Assembly (NCBI RefSeq): GCF_000711975.1
Contig: NZ_JONT01000001.1
Location: forward strand, 1 to 64,000
Direction: 5' to 3'
From: Desulfofalx alkaliphila DSM 12257
GTDB lineage: Bacteria; Bacillota; Desulfotomaculia; Desulfotomaculales; Desulfohalotomaculaceae
DNA length: 64,000 nucleotides
Shown here: positions 16,101 to 24,024 of the stretch, piece after piece
Layout: every line of letters begins with the position of its first letter
How positions within the stretch are numbered: the first letter of the stretch is position 1
Made by a program: the position numbers and the translations under genes
Notes under the pieces: generated by a model
Databases searched by the model: none
What the model was told of the DNA's origin: nothing
The model's input: the letters and a program-made list of their open reading frames with translations, nothing else

Positions 16101-17622
16101 CAACATTGCAAAAATTAAAGAGGCCATTGTGGAGCAAAACTTAAATAGAGTGGTGGTATCATCTTGTACGCCGCGTACCCACGCGCCCTTGTTCCAAGCA
16201 AGCCTGAGGGAAGCCGGCATTAACCCCTATTTATACGAGCATGCCAATATTAGGGAACACGTGTCCTGGGTACACCGGGATCAACCGGAGCGAGCCACCG
16301 AGAAGGCCAAGGACTTGGTGAAAATGGCTGTGGCCAAGGTGAAGCTGCTTAAGCCTGTTCAAACATCGGTTATTGACATTAATCGTCGGGCCCTGGTGGT
16401 GGGCGGCGGCGTGGCGGGCATGTCCAATGCCCTCTCGCTTGCCGAGCAAGGTTTTGCTGTCACCCTGGTGGAAAAAACCGGAGAACTGGGCGGCCATGCA
16501 AGACACATTCACTACACCATAAACGGCAACAATCCGGTGGCTTTGGTGGAAGATTTAGTGGCAAAGGTGACCGGTAACGATAAAATAGACCTGGTGCTCA
16601 ACGCCCAGGTGTCTGAGGTGAGCGGTTACTTAGGCAACTATCGTACCCTGCTAAAGCTGGATGACGGCAGCACGGTGGAAGTAGAGCACGGTGCTGTGGT
16701 TATAGCCACCGGCGCCGAAGCGGTGGTACCCAATGAGTACCTCTACGGTGAACACCCGGCTGTGCTCACCCAGCAGCAGTTAGAAGAAAAAATAGTAAAC
16801 TCCCAGTTAAATGCAAAAACATATGTAATGATCCAGTGTGTTGGTTCTCGCCAAGACGACAGGCCCTATTGCAGCCGTATTTGCTGCACCCAGGCTGTTA
16901 AAAACGCCCTTAAAATTAAGGAGCAGCAGCCGGATGCCAGGATATTTGTACTGTATCGTGATATCAGAACCTATGGTTTTAAAGAAAAATATTATACCAA
17001 GGCAAGGCAGCAGGGGGTTATCTTCATTCGCTACAGCTTAGATGATAAACCCCAGGTAACTGCCAAGGGTGATCAGGTTTCTGTGCTGGTAACCGATCCG
17101 GTGCTGGGCCAGCCCATAAGCATTGATGCGGATTTACTGGTCTTGTCCAGCGGCATTGAACCGAAGAAGGACAACGAGGTGTTAAGCCAGCACTTTAAGG
17201 TGCCGTTAACCACAGACGGATTCTTCTCTGAAGCCCACATGAAATTGCGTCCGGTGGACTTTGCTGCCGACGGGCTGTACCTTTGCGGTCTGGCCCATGG
17301 GCCTAAGACCATTGATGAAAGTATTGCCCAGGCCAATGCTGCGGCAGTACGGGCAGTGACCCTCTTGTCTAAACCGGGCCTAGAATCACTGGGTATTACC
17401 GCCACAGTGGACGAAGAACTGTGTAGAGGCTGCGGCCTGTGCGTAGAAGTCTGCCCATACAGTGCCAGGGTGCTGGATGAGCGCACCAAGGTGGCTTGGG
17501 TACGGGAAGTGCTTTGCCAGGGCTGCGGTGCCTGCGTGGCAGTTTGCCCCAGTGGCGCTTGCCAACAAAAAGGCTTTGAAAAGGATCAAATGCTCAGCAT
17601 GATGGATGCAGTATTAGGTTAA
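13171..17622 (+). CDS. HdrA-GltD/NfnL fusion flavoprotein, copy 2
   Basis: This paralogue of 1,483 residues has the same module order as the copy starting at 5947: HdrA FAD domain, CTGCGECATVCP, GltD-type cysteine domain, GltD-like FAD/NAD(P)H module, CLNCAVCSDCLQC, HdrA segment, VCNCG domain, second FAD site and two C-terminal 4Fe-4S motifs. Identity is high throughout by eye. The main difference is in the nucleotide-binding loop: here residues 416-425 read LYRRTREEMP, with the Arg418-Arg419 pair that binds NADPH phosphate in GltD/NfnL proteins. NADPH is therefore the likely pyridine nucleotide for this copy. Start ATG follows AAGGAGGT. It has its own promoter region and a terminator, so it can be expressed independently of copy 1. 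Confidence 0.88.
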   Translation: MNEQQTTDKKMTGAVMVVGGGISGMQSSLDLAEAGYSVYLVEKKPAIGGTMARLDKTFPTNDCAMCIMSPKLVDTGRHKDINIIAGAEVLDVTGEPGNFKVKLHKKARYVELAKCTGCGECATVCPVELKDQFNGELASRKAIYKLYAQATPNAFAVEKRGVAPCTAACPAGINVQGYVQLIKSGKFIEAWKMIYRDNPLPAICGRVCAHPCESACNRKDIDQTVQIQKLKRLASDIAYENMDSLPLPEKEGEREERVAVIGSGPAGLTAAHYLALKGYKVTIFEALPVSGGMMRVGIPEYRLPKKWVDLEVQLIERLGVEIKYNTALGKDITIDQLFSDGYKAIFLAVGAHKGIKMRTPGDDLDGVVEAVSMLRKFNLGEKVNLGRKVLVVGGGNVAMDAARSAVRLGAEEVHVLYRRTREEMPAADEEVEEAMEEGVKFHFRTVIKEIKGKNGKVNEVVTQSVVAMVKNEQGRWVPQFGDEVTKWDNVDTVIAAIGQSPDLSFVGDKPLANQWGNRIEADPDTLATNVPGIFAGGDVQTGPALLIDAIGAGKRAAESIHRYIQGEDLRANRQFKVPEEKISPLRQKADEVEVQAAVPMNYADPAERAKDLREVALGYTAEQAQQEAERCLNCAVCSDCLQCVDVCVAKAIDHSMVDEEVEIDVGAVILSPGFETFDAANLEYYRYNEYPNVITSIQFERILSASGPYEGHMVRPSDSKEPKKIAWIQCVGSRNEKQCKGYCSSVCCMYAIKQCVIAKEHSRDPLETDIFFMDMRTHGKDFERYYDRARNEHGVNFIRSRIYEIQEANDGSNDLIIRYSNEDGSITTQRYDLVVLSVGLSPNSDAVKLAEAAGIELNDYGFCLTDEFTPGCTSRPGIYVGGAFCEPKDIPETAVDASSAAAHASRLLAPVRGTMIKTQEYPPERDVTGEEPRVGVFVCNCGINIGSVVKVPEVVEYARGLDNVVYAEEFLFSCSADNIAKIKEAIVEQNLNRVVVSSCTPRTHAPLFQASLREAGINPYLYEHANIREHVSWVHRDQPERATEKAKDLVKMAVAKVKLLKPVQTSVIDINRRALVVGGGVAGMSNALSLAEQGFAVTLVEKTGELGGHARHIHYTINGNNPVALVEDLVAKVTGNDKIDLVLNAQVSEVSGYLGNYRTLLKLDDGSTVEVEHGAVVIATGAEAVVPNEYLYGEHPAVLTQQQLEEKIVNSQLNAKTYVMIQCVGSRQDDRPYCSRICCTQAVKNALKIKEQQPDARIFVLYRDIRTYGFKEKYYTKARQQGVIFIRYSLDDKPQVTAKGDQVSVLVTDPVLGQPISIDADLLVLSSGIEPKKDNEVLSQHFKVPLTTDGFFSEAHMKLRPVDFAADGLYLCGLAHGPKTIDESIAQANAAAVRAVTLLSKPGLESLGITATVDEELCRGCGLCVEVCPYSARVLDERTKVAWVREVLCQGCGACVAVCPSGACQQKGFEKDQMLSMMDAVLG

Positions 17623-17628
17623 TAATGA

Positions 17629-17657
17629 AAAGCCCCTCGTTTCGCACGGGGGGCTTT
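17629..17657. terminator. Bidirectional terminator between flavoprotein copy 2 and metH
   Basis: AAAGCCCC and GGGGCTTT flank a 13-base loop between two convergent genes. Confidence 0.7.
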
Positions 17658-17686
17658 ATAAATTTATGCCTGCTTAAGGGTGTTTT

Positions 17687-20080
17687 CTACTGTTTATAAA
17701 CCTGCTGGGCTATTTGTACCCCTTCTCTGGCATCCCGGGCATAATAGTGGGCGTTAATTAAGTCGGCATAGCGCTGGTTTAGTACTGCGCCGCCCACCAT
17801 TACTTTACAGTCCAAATTGGCTTCCTTTAACTGCACGATGGTTTCCTTCATGCTGGGGATGGTGGTGGTCATCAAGGCGCTTAAACCTACCAACTTGGCA
17901 TCACTTTCTTTGGTGGCTTTTACAACGGCCTCCGGGGCTACGTCTTTGCCTAGATCGATTACATTATAGCCGTAGTTCTCCATCAATACTTTAACAATAT
18001 TTTTACCGATGTCGTGGATGTCACCTTTGACGGTGGCCAGCACCACAGTGCCTTTATTTACTCCGCCCGACGGCAGCTCTTGGCGTAGGCGGTTAAAGGC
18101 TATTTGCACCACCTCGGCAGACTGCATCAATTGGGGCAGGAAAAATTCACCGCTTTCATATCTTTTGCCCACCTCATCCAGTGCAGCCACCAGCACCTTA
18201 TCCACCACATCCATCACCTGCCTGCCGTCGGCCAGGTTTTGCTCCACCAGTTCAGTTACCCCGTCTTTAATGCCGTTAACCACCGCGTGATAAAGCATTT
18301 CATGGCTGCCCTTGGGCTCCTGGGCTGTGTTTTGGGTGGAGGGCTTATAGTCAGTGTACACCGGGATATATTGTTTAGCATCCACATCACGGTAAGTTAA
18401 CACCTGGGCAGCCCTGACGGTGTCAACCATATGGCTGTGATGGGGGTTTAATATCGGTGCATCTAACCCTGCTGCCAGTGCCATGGCTAAAAAGGTACTG
18501 TTTAAAAGGCCTCTGTTGGGTAGCCCGAAGGATACATTACTCACCCCCAGCACAGTGGCCACACCCAGGTGCTCTTTTACCAACTGCACCGCCTTTATGG
18601 TTTCAATCACTTCCTCTTGTTGGGCGCTGGCTGTTAATACCAAACAGTCTATCAGCACATCTTCTTTGGGTATGCCGTACTCTGCGGCCCGCTCCACAAT
18701 GCGGCGGGCCACCTCTAAACGCTCCTCGGCCTTGGGGGGTATGCCTTTTTCGTTTAGGCATAGGCCCAGCACACAGGCCCCATAGCGTTTAACCAGCGGA
18801 AGTATGGCAGACAGACTTTCTTCTTTGCCGTTGACCGAATTAAGCAGTGCTTTTCCGTGATAGGCCTGCAGGGCTGCCTCCACCGCCTGTACGTTGGTGC
18901 TGTCTATTTGTAGAGGTACGTTAACTACCTTTTGTACTGCATTCACTGCCCGCACCAACATTTCAGCCTCGTCAATGTCAGGCAGGCCGACGTTCACATC
19001 CAGTAAATCGGCACCGTTTTCCACCTGCTGCACCGCCTCTTGCACCACCTTGGCCAGTGTACCCCGGCGCAGTTCCTCGGACAGTGCCTTTTTGCCGGTG
19101 GGGTTGATGCGTTCACCGATGATTCTCACCGGCTGCCCGCTGCCCAAAACAAGGGTGCGGGTGCTGGAGGTGACGTAGGTTTTTGGTTGGTACCGGGGAG
19201 TAGGGGGGGTTAGGCCGGCCACTGCATTTTTAATGGCGCCGGTAAAGTCCGGCGTGGAACCGCAACAGCTGCCCACCAAAGAAGCTCCGGCCTCAACTAA
19301 TTTTGGTGCATAGGCCCCCATTTCTTCGGCACTGAGGGGAAAGATTGTTTTGTCTCCATCCAGTACCGGAAGCCCGGCGTTGGGCTGTACCAGTAAGGGT
19401 ACCTTGCTCACCGGGTACATATCTGCAATTACCTGCCGCAATTCTTCCGGGCCGCCGGAGCAGTTGGCTCCCACAACATCTGTCCCCAAGGATTGCAGCA
19501 CAATAACCGCAGTGACCGGGTCGGTGCCCATTAGGGTGCGGCCTTCAGGTTGAAAGGTCATGCAGCAAATTACCGGCACATGGGGGGCGGCATCTTTTGC
19601 AGCCAGCACCGCTGCCCGGGCCTCTCCCAGATCAGACATTGTTTCTATACATATTACATCTGCGCCGGCTGAAATGCCGGCGGTAATTTGTTCTTTAAAA
19701 ACTTGGTAAGCCTCATTAAAGGTTAAGGGGCCGCTGGGCTGCATCAATTTACCGGTGGGTCCCACCGAAAGGGCCACCAAGGTATTATGGTCACAGGCTG
19801 CCTTGGCTGCCTTAACACCGGCGGCGTTTAACTCTGCGGTTCTGTCTTCCAATCCGAATTCCGCCAGCTTAATGCGGTTGCCCCCAAAGGTGTTGGTCTC
19901 AATGACATTGGCTCCGGCTGCAACATATTTACGGTGGATGTCGGTAATTGCTTGCTGCTCTTCTACGTTTAACAGTTCCGGGCATCCGTCTTCCAGCAAG
20001 CCGTGTTTTTGTAGCATGGTGCCCATGGCTCCGTCAAATACTAAAATTTTATTGGCTATCATTTCTTGTAGTTTTGGCAC
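17687..20080 (-). CDS. metH: Cobalamin-dependent methionine synthase lacking the reactivation domain
   Basis: Module order is that of MetH. A homocysteine-binding barrel (about 1-295) has zinc cysteines in GANCSGG and GSCCGS. A pterin-binding barrel (about 315-570) binds methyltetrahydrofolate. A four-helix cap and a cobalamin domain with the base-off motif DIHDIG (His near 690) end the protein. At about 797 residues it stops after the B12 domain, so the AdoMet-dependent reactivation domain of E. coli MetH is missing; a separate protein encoded just upstream supplies the equivalent. GTG at 20080 is the preferred start, since GAGGTG lies 6 bases before it; an in-frame GTG three codons earlier sits on the ribosome site itself. 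It transfers the methyl group from methyl-H4folate to homocysteine. Confidence 0.92.
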   Translation of the reverse strand: MPKLQEMIANKILVFDGAMGTMLQKHGLLEDGCPELLNVEEQQAITDIHRKYVAAGANVIETNTFGGNRIKLAEFGLEDRTAELNAAGVKAAKAACDHNTLVALSVGPTGKLMQPSGPLTFNEAYQVFKEQITAGISAGADVICIETMSDLGEARAAVLAAKDAAPHVPVICCMTFQPEGRTLMGTDPVTAVIVLQSLGTDVVGANCSGGPEELRQVIADMYPVSKVPLLVQPNAGLPVLDGDKTIFPLSAEEMGAYAPKLVEAGASLVGSCCGSTPDFTGAIKNAVAGLTPPTPRYQPKTYVTSSTRTLVLGSGQPVRIIGERINPTGKKALSEELRRGTLAKVVQEAVQQVENGADLLDVNVGLPDIDEAEMLVRAVNAVQKVVNVPLQIDSTNVQAVEAALQAYHGKALLNSVNGKEESLSAILPLVKRYGACVLGLCLNEKGIPPKAEERLEVARRIVERAAEYGIPKEDVLIDCLVLTASAQQEEVIETIKAVQLVKEHLGVATVLGVSNVSFGLPNRGLLNSTFLAMALAAGLDAPILNPHHSHMVDTVRAAQVLTYRDVDAKQYIPVYTDYKPSTQNTAQEPKGSHEMLYHAVVNGIKDGVTELVEQNLADGRQVMDVVDKVLVAALDEVGKRYESGEFFLPQLMQSAEVVQIAFNRLRQELPSGGVNKGTVVLATVKGDIHDIGKNIVKVLMENYGYNVIDLGKDVAPEAVVKATKESDAKLVGLSALMTTTIPSMKETIVQLKEANLDCKVMVGGAVLNQRYADLINAHYYARDAREGVQIAQQVYKQ

Positions 20081-20747
20081 ATTTATCACCTCTGTTTCGA
20101 TAGGCGCAGTTTTCGGCCTGACAATGACTGCATTTATCCATCACCGGGGTATCCATATCTCCGGGGGTAAAACCGACAACGCCAATGATACTTTTTTGTG
20201 GCAGCAGCATGCAGCTGTCGGTAACGGTGATACCGATGCTTTGTGCATTGACTGCTTTCAGTAATTGTGGCTGCACAGTGACCGGAAAATCCCCATAGCC
20301 GCTGCAAAAGCGCCAGGTAAGCTTGTAGCCTTGTTTCATGGCCGAGGCCTTTAGACTTTCCTGCAGGCGGTCAGCCACCTTTTCCACAGCGTCGGTGCCC
20401 ACCGCATCTAAAATGGTGCCGGCGGCATATTCACCCTGTTTAAACAGTTTAGATACTTCAGCCTCTAACTGCGGCCCTATGGTGGCGGCCACAATACATA
20501 CTTTTTTAGCATACCTCAAATGGTCAGAGATATCCTTCCCCGGCAGCAGCAAATCCGCTTCCTGCAGCAATACTCCCCTGTGGTCCAGGTGCACCCTGTT
20601 AAAAATGCGGTGTGTGGTGTTGGGTTCCAGCAAGGTGGTGCCCAATAATATGTAGTAATCAATTTTTTCTAACATTTGCTGACTATACCGGGTGCTTTCA
20701 GGCTTGTATCCTAAATAACGCAGTACTTGGTCTTTGTCTATATACAT
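20049..20747 (-). CDS. Methionine synthase reactivation-domain protein (stand-alone)
   Basis: The 232-residue protein matches the activation domain of MetH expressed as a separate polypeptide, a form common in Clostridia. Recognisable parts are RYLGYK near the start, ATIGPQLEAEVSKLF, the catalytic-core-like WRFCSGYGDFP stretch and the late TDSCMLLPQKSIIG. The C-terminus adds a cysteine-rich tail, KCSHCQAENCAYRNRGDKC, not present in the E. coli domain; it could bind metal or a cluster. The gene precedes metH and overlaps it by about 30 bases. Family role: AdoMet-dependent reductive methylation of inactive cob(II)alamin; the electron donor is unknown. Confidence 0.85.
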   Translation of the reverse strand: MYIDKDQVLRYLGYKPESTRYSQQMLEKIDYYILLGTTLLEPNTTHRIFNRVHLDHRGVLLQEADLLLPGKDISDHLRYAKKVCIVAATIGPQLEAEVSKLFKQGEYAAGTILDAVGTDAVEKVADRLQESLKASAMKQGYKLTWRFCSGYGDFPVTVQPQLLKAVNAQSIGITVTDSCMLLPQKSIIGVVGFTPGDMDTPVMDKCSHCQAENCAYRNRGDKCAKTTRNDSQ

Positions 20748-20837
20748 CTAACTGCTCCTTTGTTTTTCCGGTAAAGATACATTTTCCTCAAAACAAATAA
20801 AAAATCCTCCCATAAAAGATAATAATAGCAGAAAAGG

Positions 20838-20864
20838 AAAAGACGCGGCAAAAATACCGCGTCT
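20838..20864 (-). terminator. Terminator after the LysM protein gene
   Basis: AAAGACGCGG and CCGCGTCTTT form a 10-bp hairpin downstream of the minus-strand LysM gene, with T-rich sequence after it on that strand. Confidence 0.7.
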
Positions 20865-20901
20865 TTAATTCAATATTCAAAATTTAAATTAACTTTTTGC
20901 C

Positions 20902-22119
20902 CTACTGCCCCGCAGCCCTTAATACCGATTGCCGGTGGGACGGGTCCACCTGATTGGTGTTGTGGGTGCGGCTGTTTAAGAAGTGCAGGCAAAACATGCC
21001 GTTAAAATTGTTATTGGGTACGGTGTCAAAACCGTGGGGCATACCGTTCATTGAGGCTGCAATTTCCCGCCCTTCAAACATCAGAATAACCGGTCTGGTG
21101 GCCCAGCTCCACTGGCCGCCGTATATTTCTTTCATTATGGCGGTATCCTGGGCGGTGAGCGGCTCTAAGTCGGCATGGTTGCCGCCGCCGATGCGAGTTA
21201 CCTTAAAGGTGCGTCCGCTTTGTAAGTCATTAAGGGTACCGGTGCTGTCATGGTTAAATAACCAGTTGGCGTATTCCCAATCCAACAACTCTCCGTACCC
21301 GGCTTTTTTAGGCCCCTTGGGAGCCGCAATGCCGTATACCGGTTCACTTGAGTTAATGGGCACAAATAAGGGCTGGCCCGGTGTAATAAAATCTTTTTTC
21401 ATCTTATTGGTTTTTAATACCGCATCCACGGTGGAACCGTATTTACGGGCAATGGAATAAAGGTTATCGCCGGACTGTACCCGGTAGAGGGCCACCCCTG
21501 CAGGAATATCCCAACCTTCAGATTGTGGCGGTGGATTTGAAGAGCCCCGGGACGGGACTTTCAATTGCTGACCCACGTATATTGTTGTATCGGATAGCCC
21601 GTTAATATTTATCAACAGGTCCACCGTGGTATTGAAACGCTGGGCAATGAAAAACAAACTGTCTCCGGCAACGACGGTATAATTTTGTAACTGGCTTTCA
21701 TCGGGTTTGGGCTGCACCGGCCCTTTACTTGGGATAAGCAACTCTTGCCCCACCCAAATTTCGTCCCCGGTGAGATTGTTGGCAGTCTTTAGCTCATTAA
21801 TGGTGGTGCCAAAATCCCTGGCAATGAAGAACAAACTGTCCCCCGGCTTAACGGTGTACACCTGGCCCTTGGGCTCTGTTTCCCCTGATCCGGGGATAAG
21901 CAATTGTTGGCCTACCCAAATTTCATCGCCCATTAAATTGTTTTCTTTCTTTAATTGGTTGACAGAGGTATGATGTCTTTGGGCAATTAACCAAAGGCTG
22001 TCCCCCGCTTGTACGGTATAATACTGGGAACCGGCCTCTGCCCTTGGCCCGGCAAAAAACAATAAACCCACAAAAAGTAACGAAAAGAGAGAAATTTTAA
22101 TAAACCCACCTTGTTGCAA
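20902..22119 (-). CDS. Secreted protein with four LysM domains
   Basis: A signal peptide (FSLLFVGLLFFAGPRAEA) is followed by four LysM repeats, each beginning YTVQAGDSLWLIA or similar (YTVKPGDSLFFIA, YTVVAGDSLFFIA, YRVQSGDNLYSIA) and ending in a VGQQLLIP-type motif. LysM binds N-acetylglucosamine in peptidoglycan. The C-terminal 140 residues form a further domain (FNHDSTGTLNDLQSG, FCLHFLNSRTH) whose function was not recognised; similar tails occur on envelope or spore proteins of Clostridia (from memory). TTG at 22119 is the likely start: AGGAGG lies 9 bases before it, while the longer frame begins on the ribosome site itself. Confidence 0.85.
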   Translation of the reverse strand: MQQGGFIKISLFSLLFVGLLFFAGPRAEAGSQYYTVQAGDSLWLIAQRHHTSVNQLKKENNLMGDEIWVGQQLLIPGSGETEPKGQVYTVKPGDSLFFIARDFGTTINELKTANNLTGDEIWVGQELLIPSKGPVQPKPDESQLQNYTVVAGDSLFFIAQRFNTTVDLLININGLSDTTIYVGQQLKVPSRGSSNPPPQSEGWDIPAGVALYRVQSGDNLYSIARKYGSTVDAVLKTNKMKKDFITPGQPLFVPINSSEPVYGIAAPKGPKKAGYGELLDWEYANWLFNHDSTGTLNDLQSGRTFKVTRIGGGNHADLEPLTAQDTAIMKEIYGGQWSWATRPVILMFEGREIAASMNGMPHGFDTVPNNNFNGMFCLHFLNSRTHNTNQVDPSHRQSVLRAAGQ

Positions 22120-22329
22120 AATACCTAACCTCCTCAACTTTATCTCAGATGTAATGAAGGGCTTTTAGCTACTAATCACCTCACTTTACTTGTTATGCCA
22201 ATTATACTATGTCAATGTCGAAAAAGGTAGAATTAAACAATGCTTGGAAAAAATTACATAACAAAATGTATATTATTTGTCATATGATGGGTAATACTAA
22301 GTATTAATATTTTCGGGAGGTAAAAAGCA

Positions 22330-22722
22330 ATGCAAATGCAGCCCGGTGAACGTTCCATATTAGCTTATTTTTCATCCACAGATGATGCCCGGCAGGCGGT
22401 GGATGCCTTAAAGGATATGGGCATTACAGAGGTGCAAATTGACAGGATTTCCCGCTACGGGGCAGCCCTAGACACAGACTCGGTAAATCCGCTGTCCGGG
22501 GAATTAAGCCAAACGGATTTAACCCTGTTTGCCGGTGATTCAGACGCCTATCACAGTGATAGTTCCAGAGTAATGATGGCTGCCGACCCTTCGGTAAGCG
22601 GTTTTGGTGACACCGATTACGGTGTGGCCGGCGGTAGAAGTTTTTTGGTGACAGCGGTCACCGATGAAGAGCACTTGGACCGGGCCATAGAGATAATTAA
22701 GCAAAAGGGAGGCCTGGTATAA
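22330..22722 (+). CDS. Small conserved-looking protein of unknown function
   Basis: The 130-residue protein starts with SILAYFSSTDDARQAVDALKDMGI and ends with EHLDRAIEIIKQKGG, a ferredoxin-like babbab pattern seen in general-stress proteins with pairwise alpha-beta repeats (DUF1269-like shape). The middle is acidic and probably disordered. ATG follows GGGAGG. It is not recognised by name. The next small gene begins 33 bases later, so the two are probably cotranscribed. Confidence 0.65.
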   Translation: MQMQPGERSILAYFSSTDDARQAVDALKDMGITEVQIDRISRYGAALDTDSVNPLSGELSQTDLTLFAGDSDAYHSDSSRVMMAADPSVSGFGDTDYGVAGGRSFLVTAVTDEEHLDRAIEIIKQKGGLV

Positions 22723-22755
22723 ATAAAATGAGGGGGGATAGCTGCGGCAAGCAAA

Positions 22756-22956
22756 ATGGCAAACAAGAATTTAAATAACTTCGCTGAATTTGCCAAGGAG
22801 ATAGGTCAACGGGAAGAGGGGACCATAATACAGCCTGAGCTGGGCAAGGTGTTAAAGTCCGACTATGTAAACGGTTTCGATGAAGCACTGGACTTAATGG
22901 AAAAGGCTGAACGGTCCTTTTATAGAAAAGGCAAGTACAAGTGGAAGAAACGTTAG
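22756..22956 (+). CDS. Small hypothetical protein
   Basis: The protein of 66 residues is helical, with an acidic middle and a basic C-terminal tail (FYRKGKYKWKKR). It has no recognised motif. AGGGGGG lies 18 bases before the ATG, further than usual, so the start is uncertain. It sits between the 130-residue gene and a good terminator, and reads in the same direction. Confidence 0.5.
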   Translation: MANKNLNNFAEFAKEIGQREEGTIIQPELGKVLKSDYVNGFDEALDLMEKAERSFYRKGKYKWKKR

Positions 22957-22979
22957 AGACGCTTTGGCGTCTTTTTTTT
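22957..22979 (+). terminator. Rho-independent terminator
   Basis: AGACGC-TTTG-GCGTCT followed by a run of T, directly after the 66-residue gene. Confidence 0.85.
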
Positions 22980-23109
22980 ACATCTGTCAAAACTACCCTT
23001 ATAACAAAATTTTCTACATACCAAAGGAGGGTTTATCCCTTCATGTTGTGTTTTCGGCAATAGATGGTTAAAATAGTATCAATTAGTAAAAATGTTGGGG
23101 GCTTTGGTG

Positions 23110-24015
23110 TTGAAAAAAGTGGTCAGCGTAAGTTTAGGTTCATCTAAACGCAATCACACCGCCACGGTGGAATTAATGGGTGAAAAATTTGAATTAAGCC
23201 GTGTGGGAACAGACGGCGATTTTAAAAAAGCCGTACAAATATTGCAGCGGCTGGACGGCAATGTTGATGCCATAGGTTTGGGCGGTATTGATATCTATCT
23301 CTTTGCCGGGAAAAGGCGTTATGCCATCCCCGACGGCCTAAAGTTAATGCAAACAGTAAAGAAAACTCCGGTGGTGGACGGCAGTGGTTTAAAAAACACC
23401 CTGGAAAGGGAAACCACCAACTATCTAATTAAAGAGGGCCACCTAAAACCCGGTACCAAGGTGCTAATGGTCAGCGCCGTGGATCGCTTTGGCATGGCAG
23501 AGGCATTGGTGGAAAACGGCTGCCAGACCACCTTTGGCGACCTTATTTTTTCTATTGGCATACCCTGTGCTATTGGCTCGCTAAAAAAATTAGAAAGGGT
23601 GGCAAATCTTCTTTTACCGCTGGTTATAAAATTGCCCTTTGATTTTCTGTATCCAACGGGGAAAAAGCAGGATGAAAAAACCAAAGGGGTGTCTAAATAT
23701 GCAAAATATTACCACCGGGCGGAGGTAATTGCCGGAGACTTTCACTTTATAAAGAAATACCTTCCTCCAAAACTTAGCGGGCAAATGATTATTACCAACA
23801 CCACCACCAAGGAAGACTTAGACTTATTGGCTGAACGCGGTGCATCAATGCTGGTTACCACCACCCCTGAGTTTAACGGCAGAAGTTTTGGCACCAACGT
23901 TGTGGAAGCAATGCTGGTAGCTATGCTCGGTAAAAAATGGGAAGATATTACCCCGGAGGAGTATACCCAGCTGTTAAGGAAGCTTGATTTTAAACCGCGC
24001 ATCGTTAAATTTTAA
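23110..24015 (+). CDS. Conserved protein of the family often labelled quinate 5-dehydrogenase
   Basis: The protein is about 301 residues, starting MKKVVSVSLGSSKRNHTATVELMG. From memory it matches a Firmicutes family that databases label quinate 5-dehydrogenase, but I see no typical shikimate or quinate dehydrogenase substrate motif, so the name is doubtful. Visible features are GLGGIDIYLFAGKRRY, a possible nucleotide-binding stretch GTKVLMVSAVDRFGMAEAL and a C-terminal block LLAERGASMLVTTTPEFNGRSFGTNVVEAM. Start: TTG at 23110 (or GTG at 23107) with GGGGG 8 bases upstream fits better than the ATG at 23092. It converges on the L,D-transpeptidase gene. Confidence 0.7.
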   Translation: MKKVVSVSLGSSKRNHTATVELMGEKFELSRVGTDGDFKKAVQILQRLDGNVDAIGLGGIDIYLFAGKRRYAIPDGLKLMQTVKKTPVVDGSGLKNTLERETTNYLIKEGHLKPGTKVLMVSAVDRFGMAEALVENGCQTTFGDLIFSIGIPCAIGSLKKLERVANLLLPLVIKLPFDFLYPTGKKQDEKTKGVSKYAKYYHRAEVIAGDFHFIKKYLPPKLSGQMIITNTTTKEDLDLLAERGASMLVTTTPEFNGRSFGTNVVEAMLVAMLGKKWEDITPEEYTQLLRKLDFKPRIVKF

Positions 24016-24024
24016 TTCCTTGTT

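Noticed and set aside
17756-20264. Plus-strand frames opposite metH (up to 169 codons)
   Set aside because: Ser/Thr/Pro-rich translations typical of the antisense of a GC-rich gene; metH motifs on the other strand are unambiguous.
23092-24015. Function as quinate 5-dehydrogenase
   Set aside because: The database-style name is remembered, but no substrate or catalytic motif of that enzyme was visible, so it was not used as a call.
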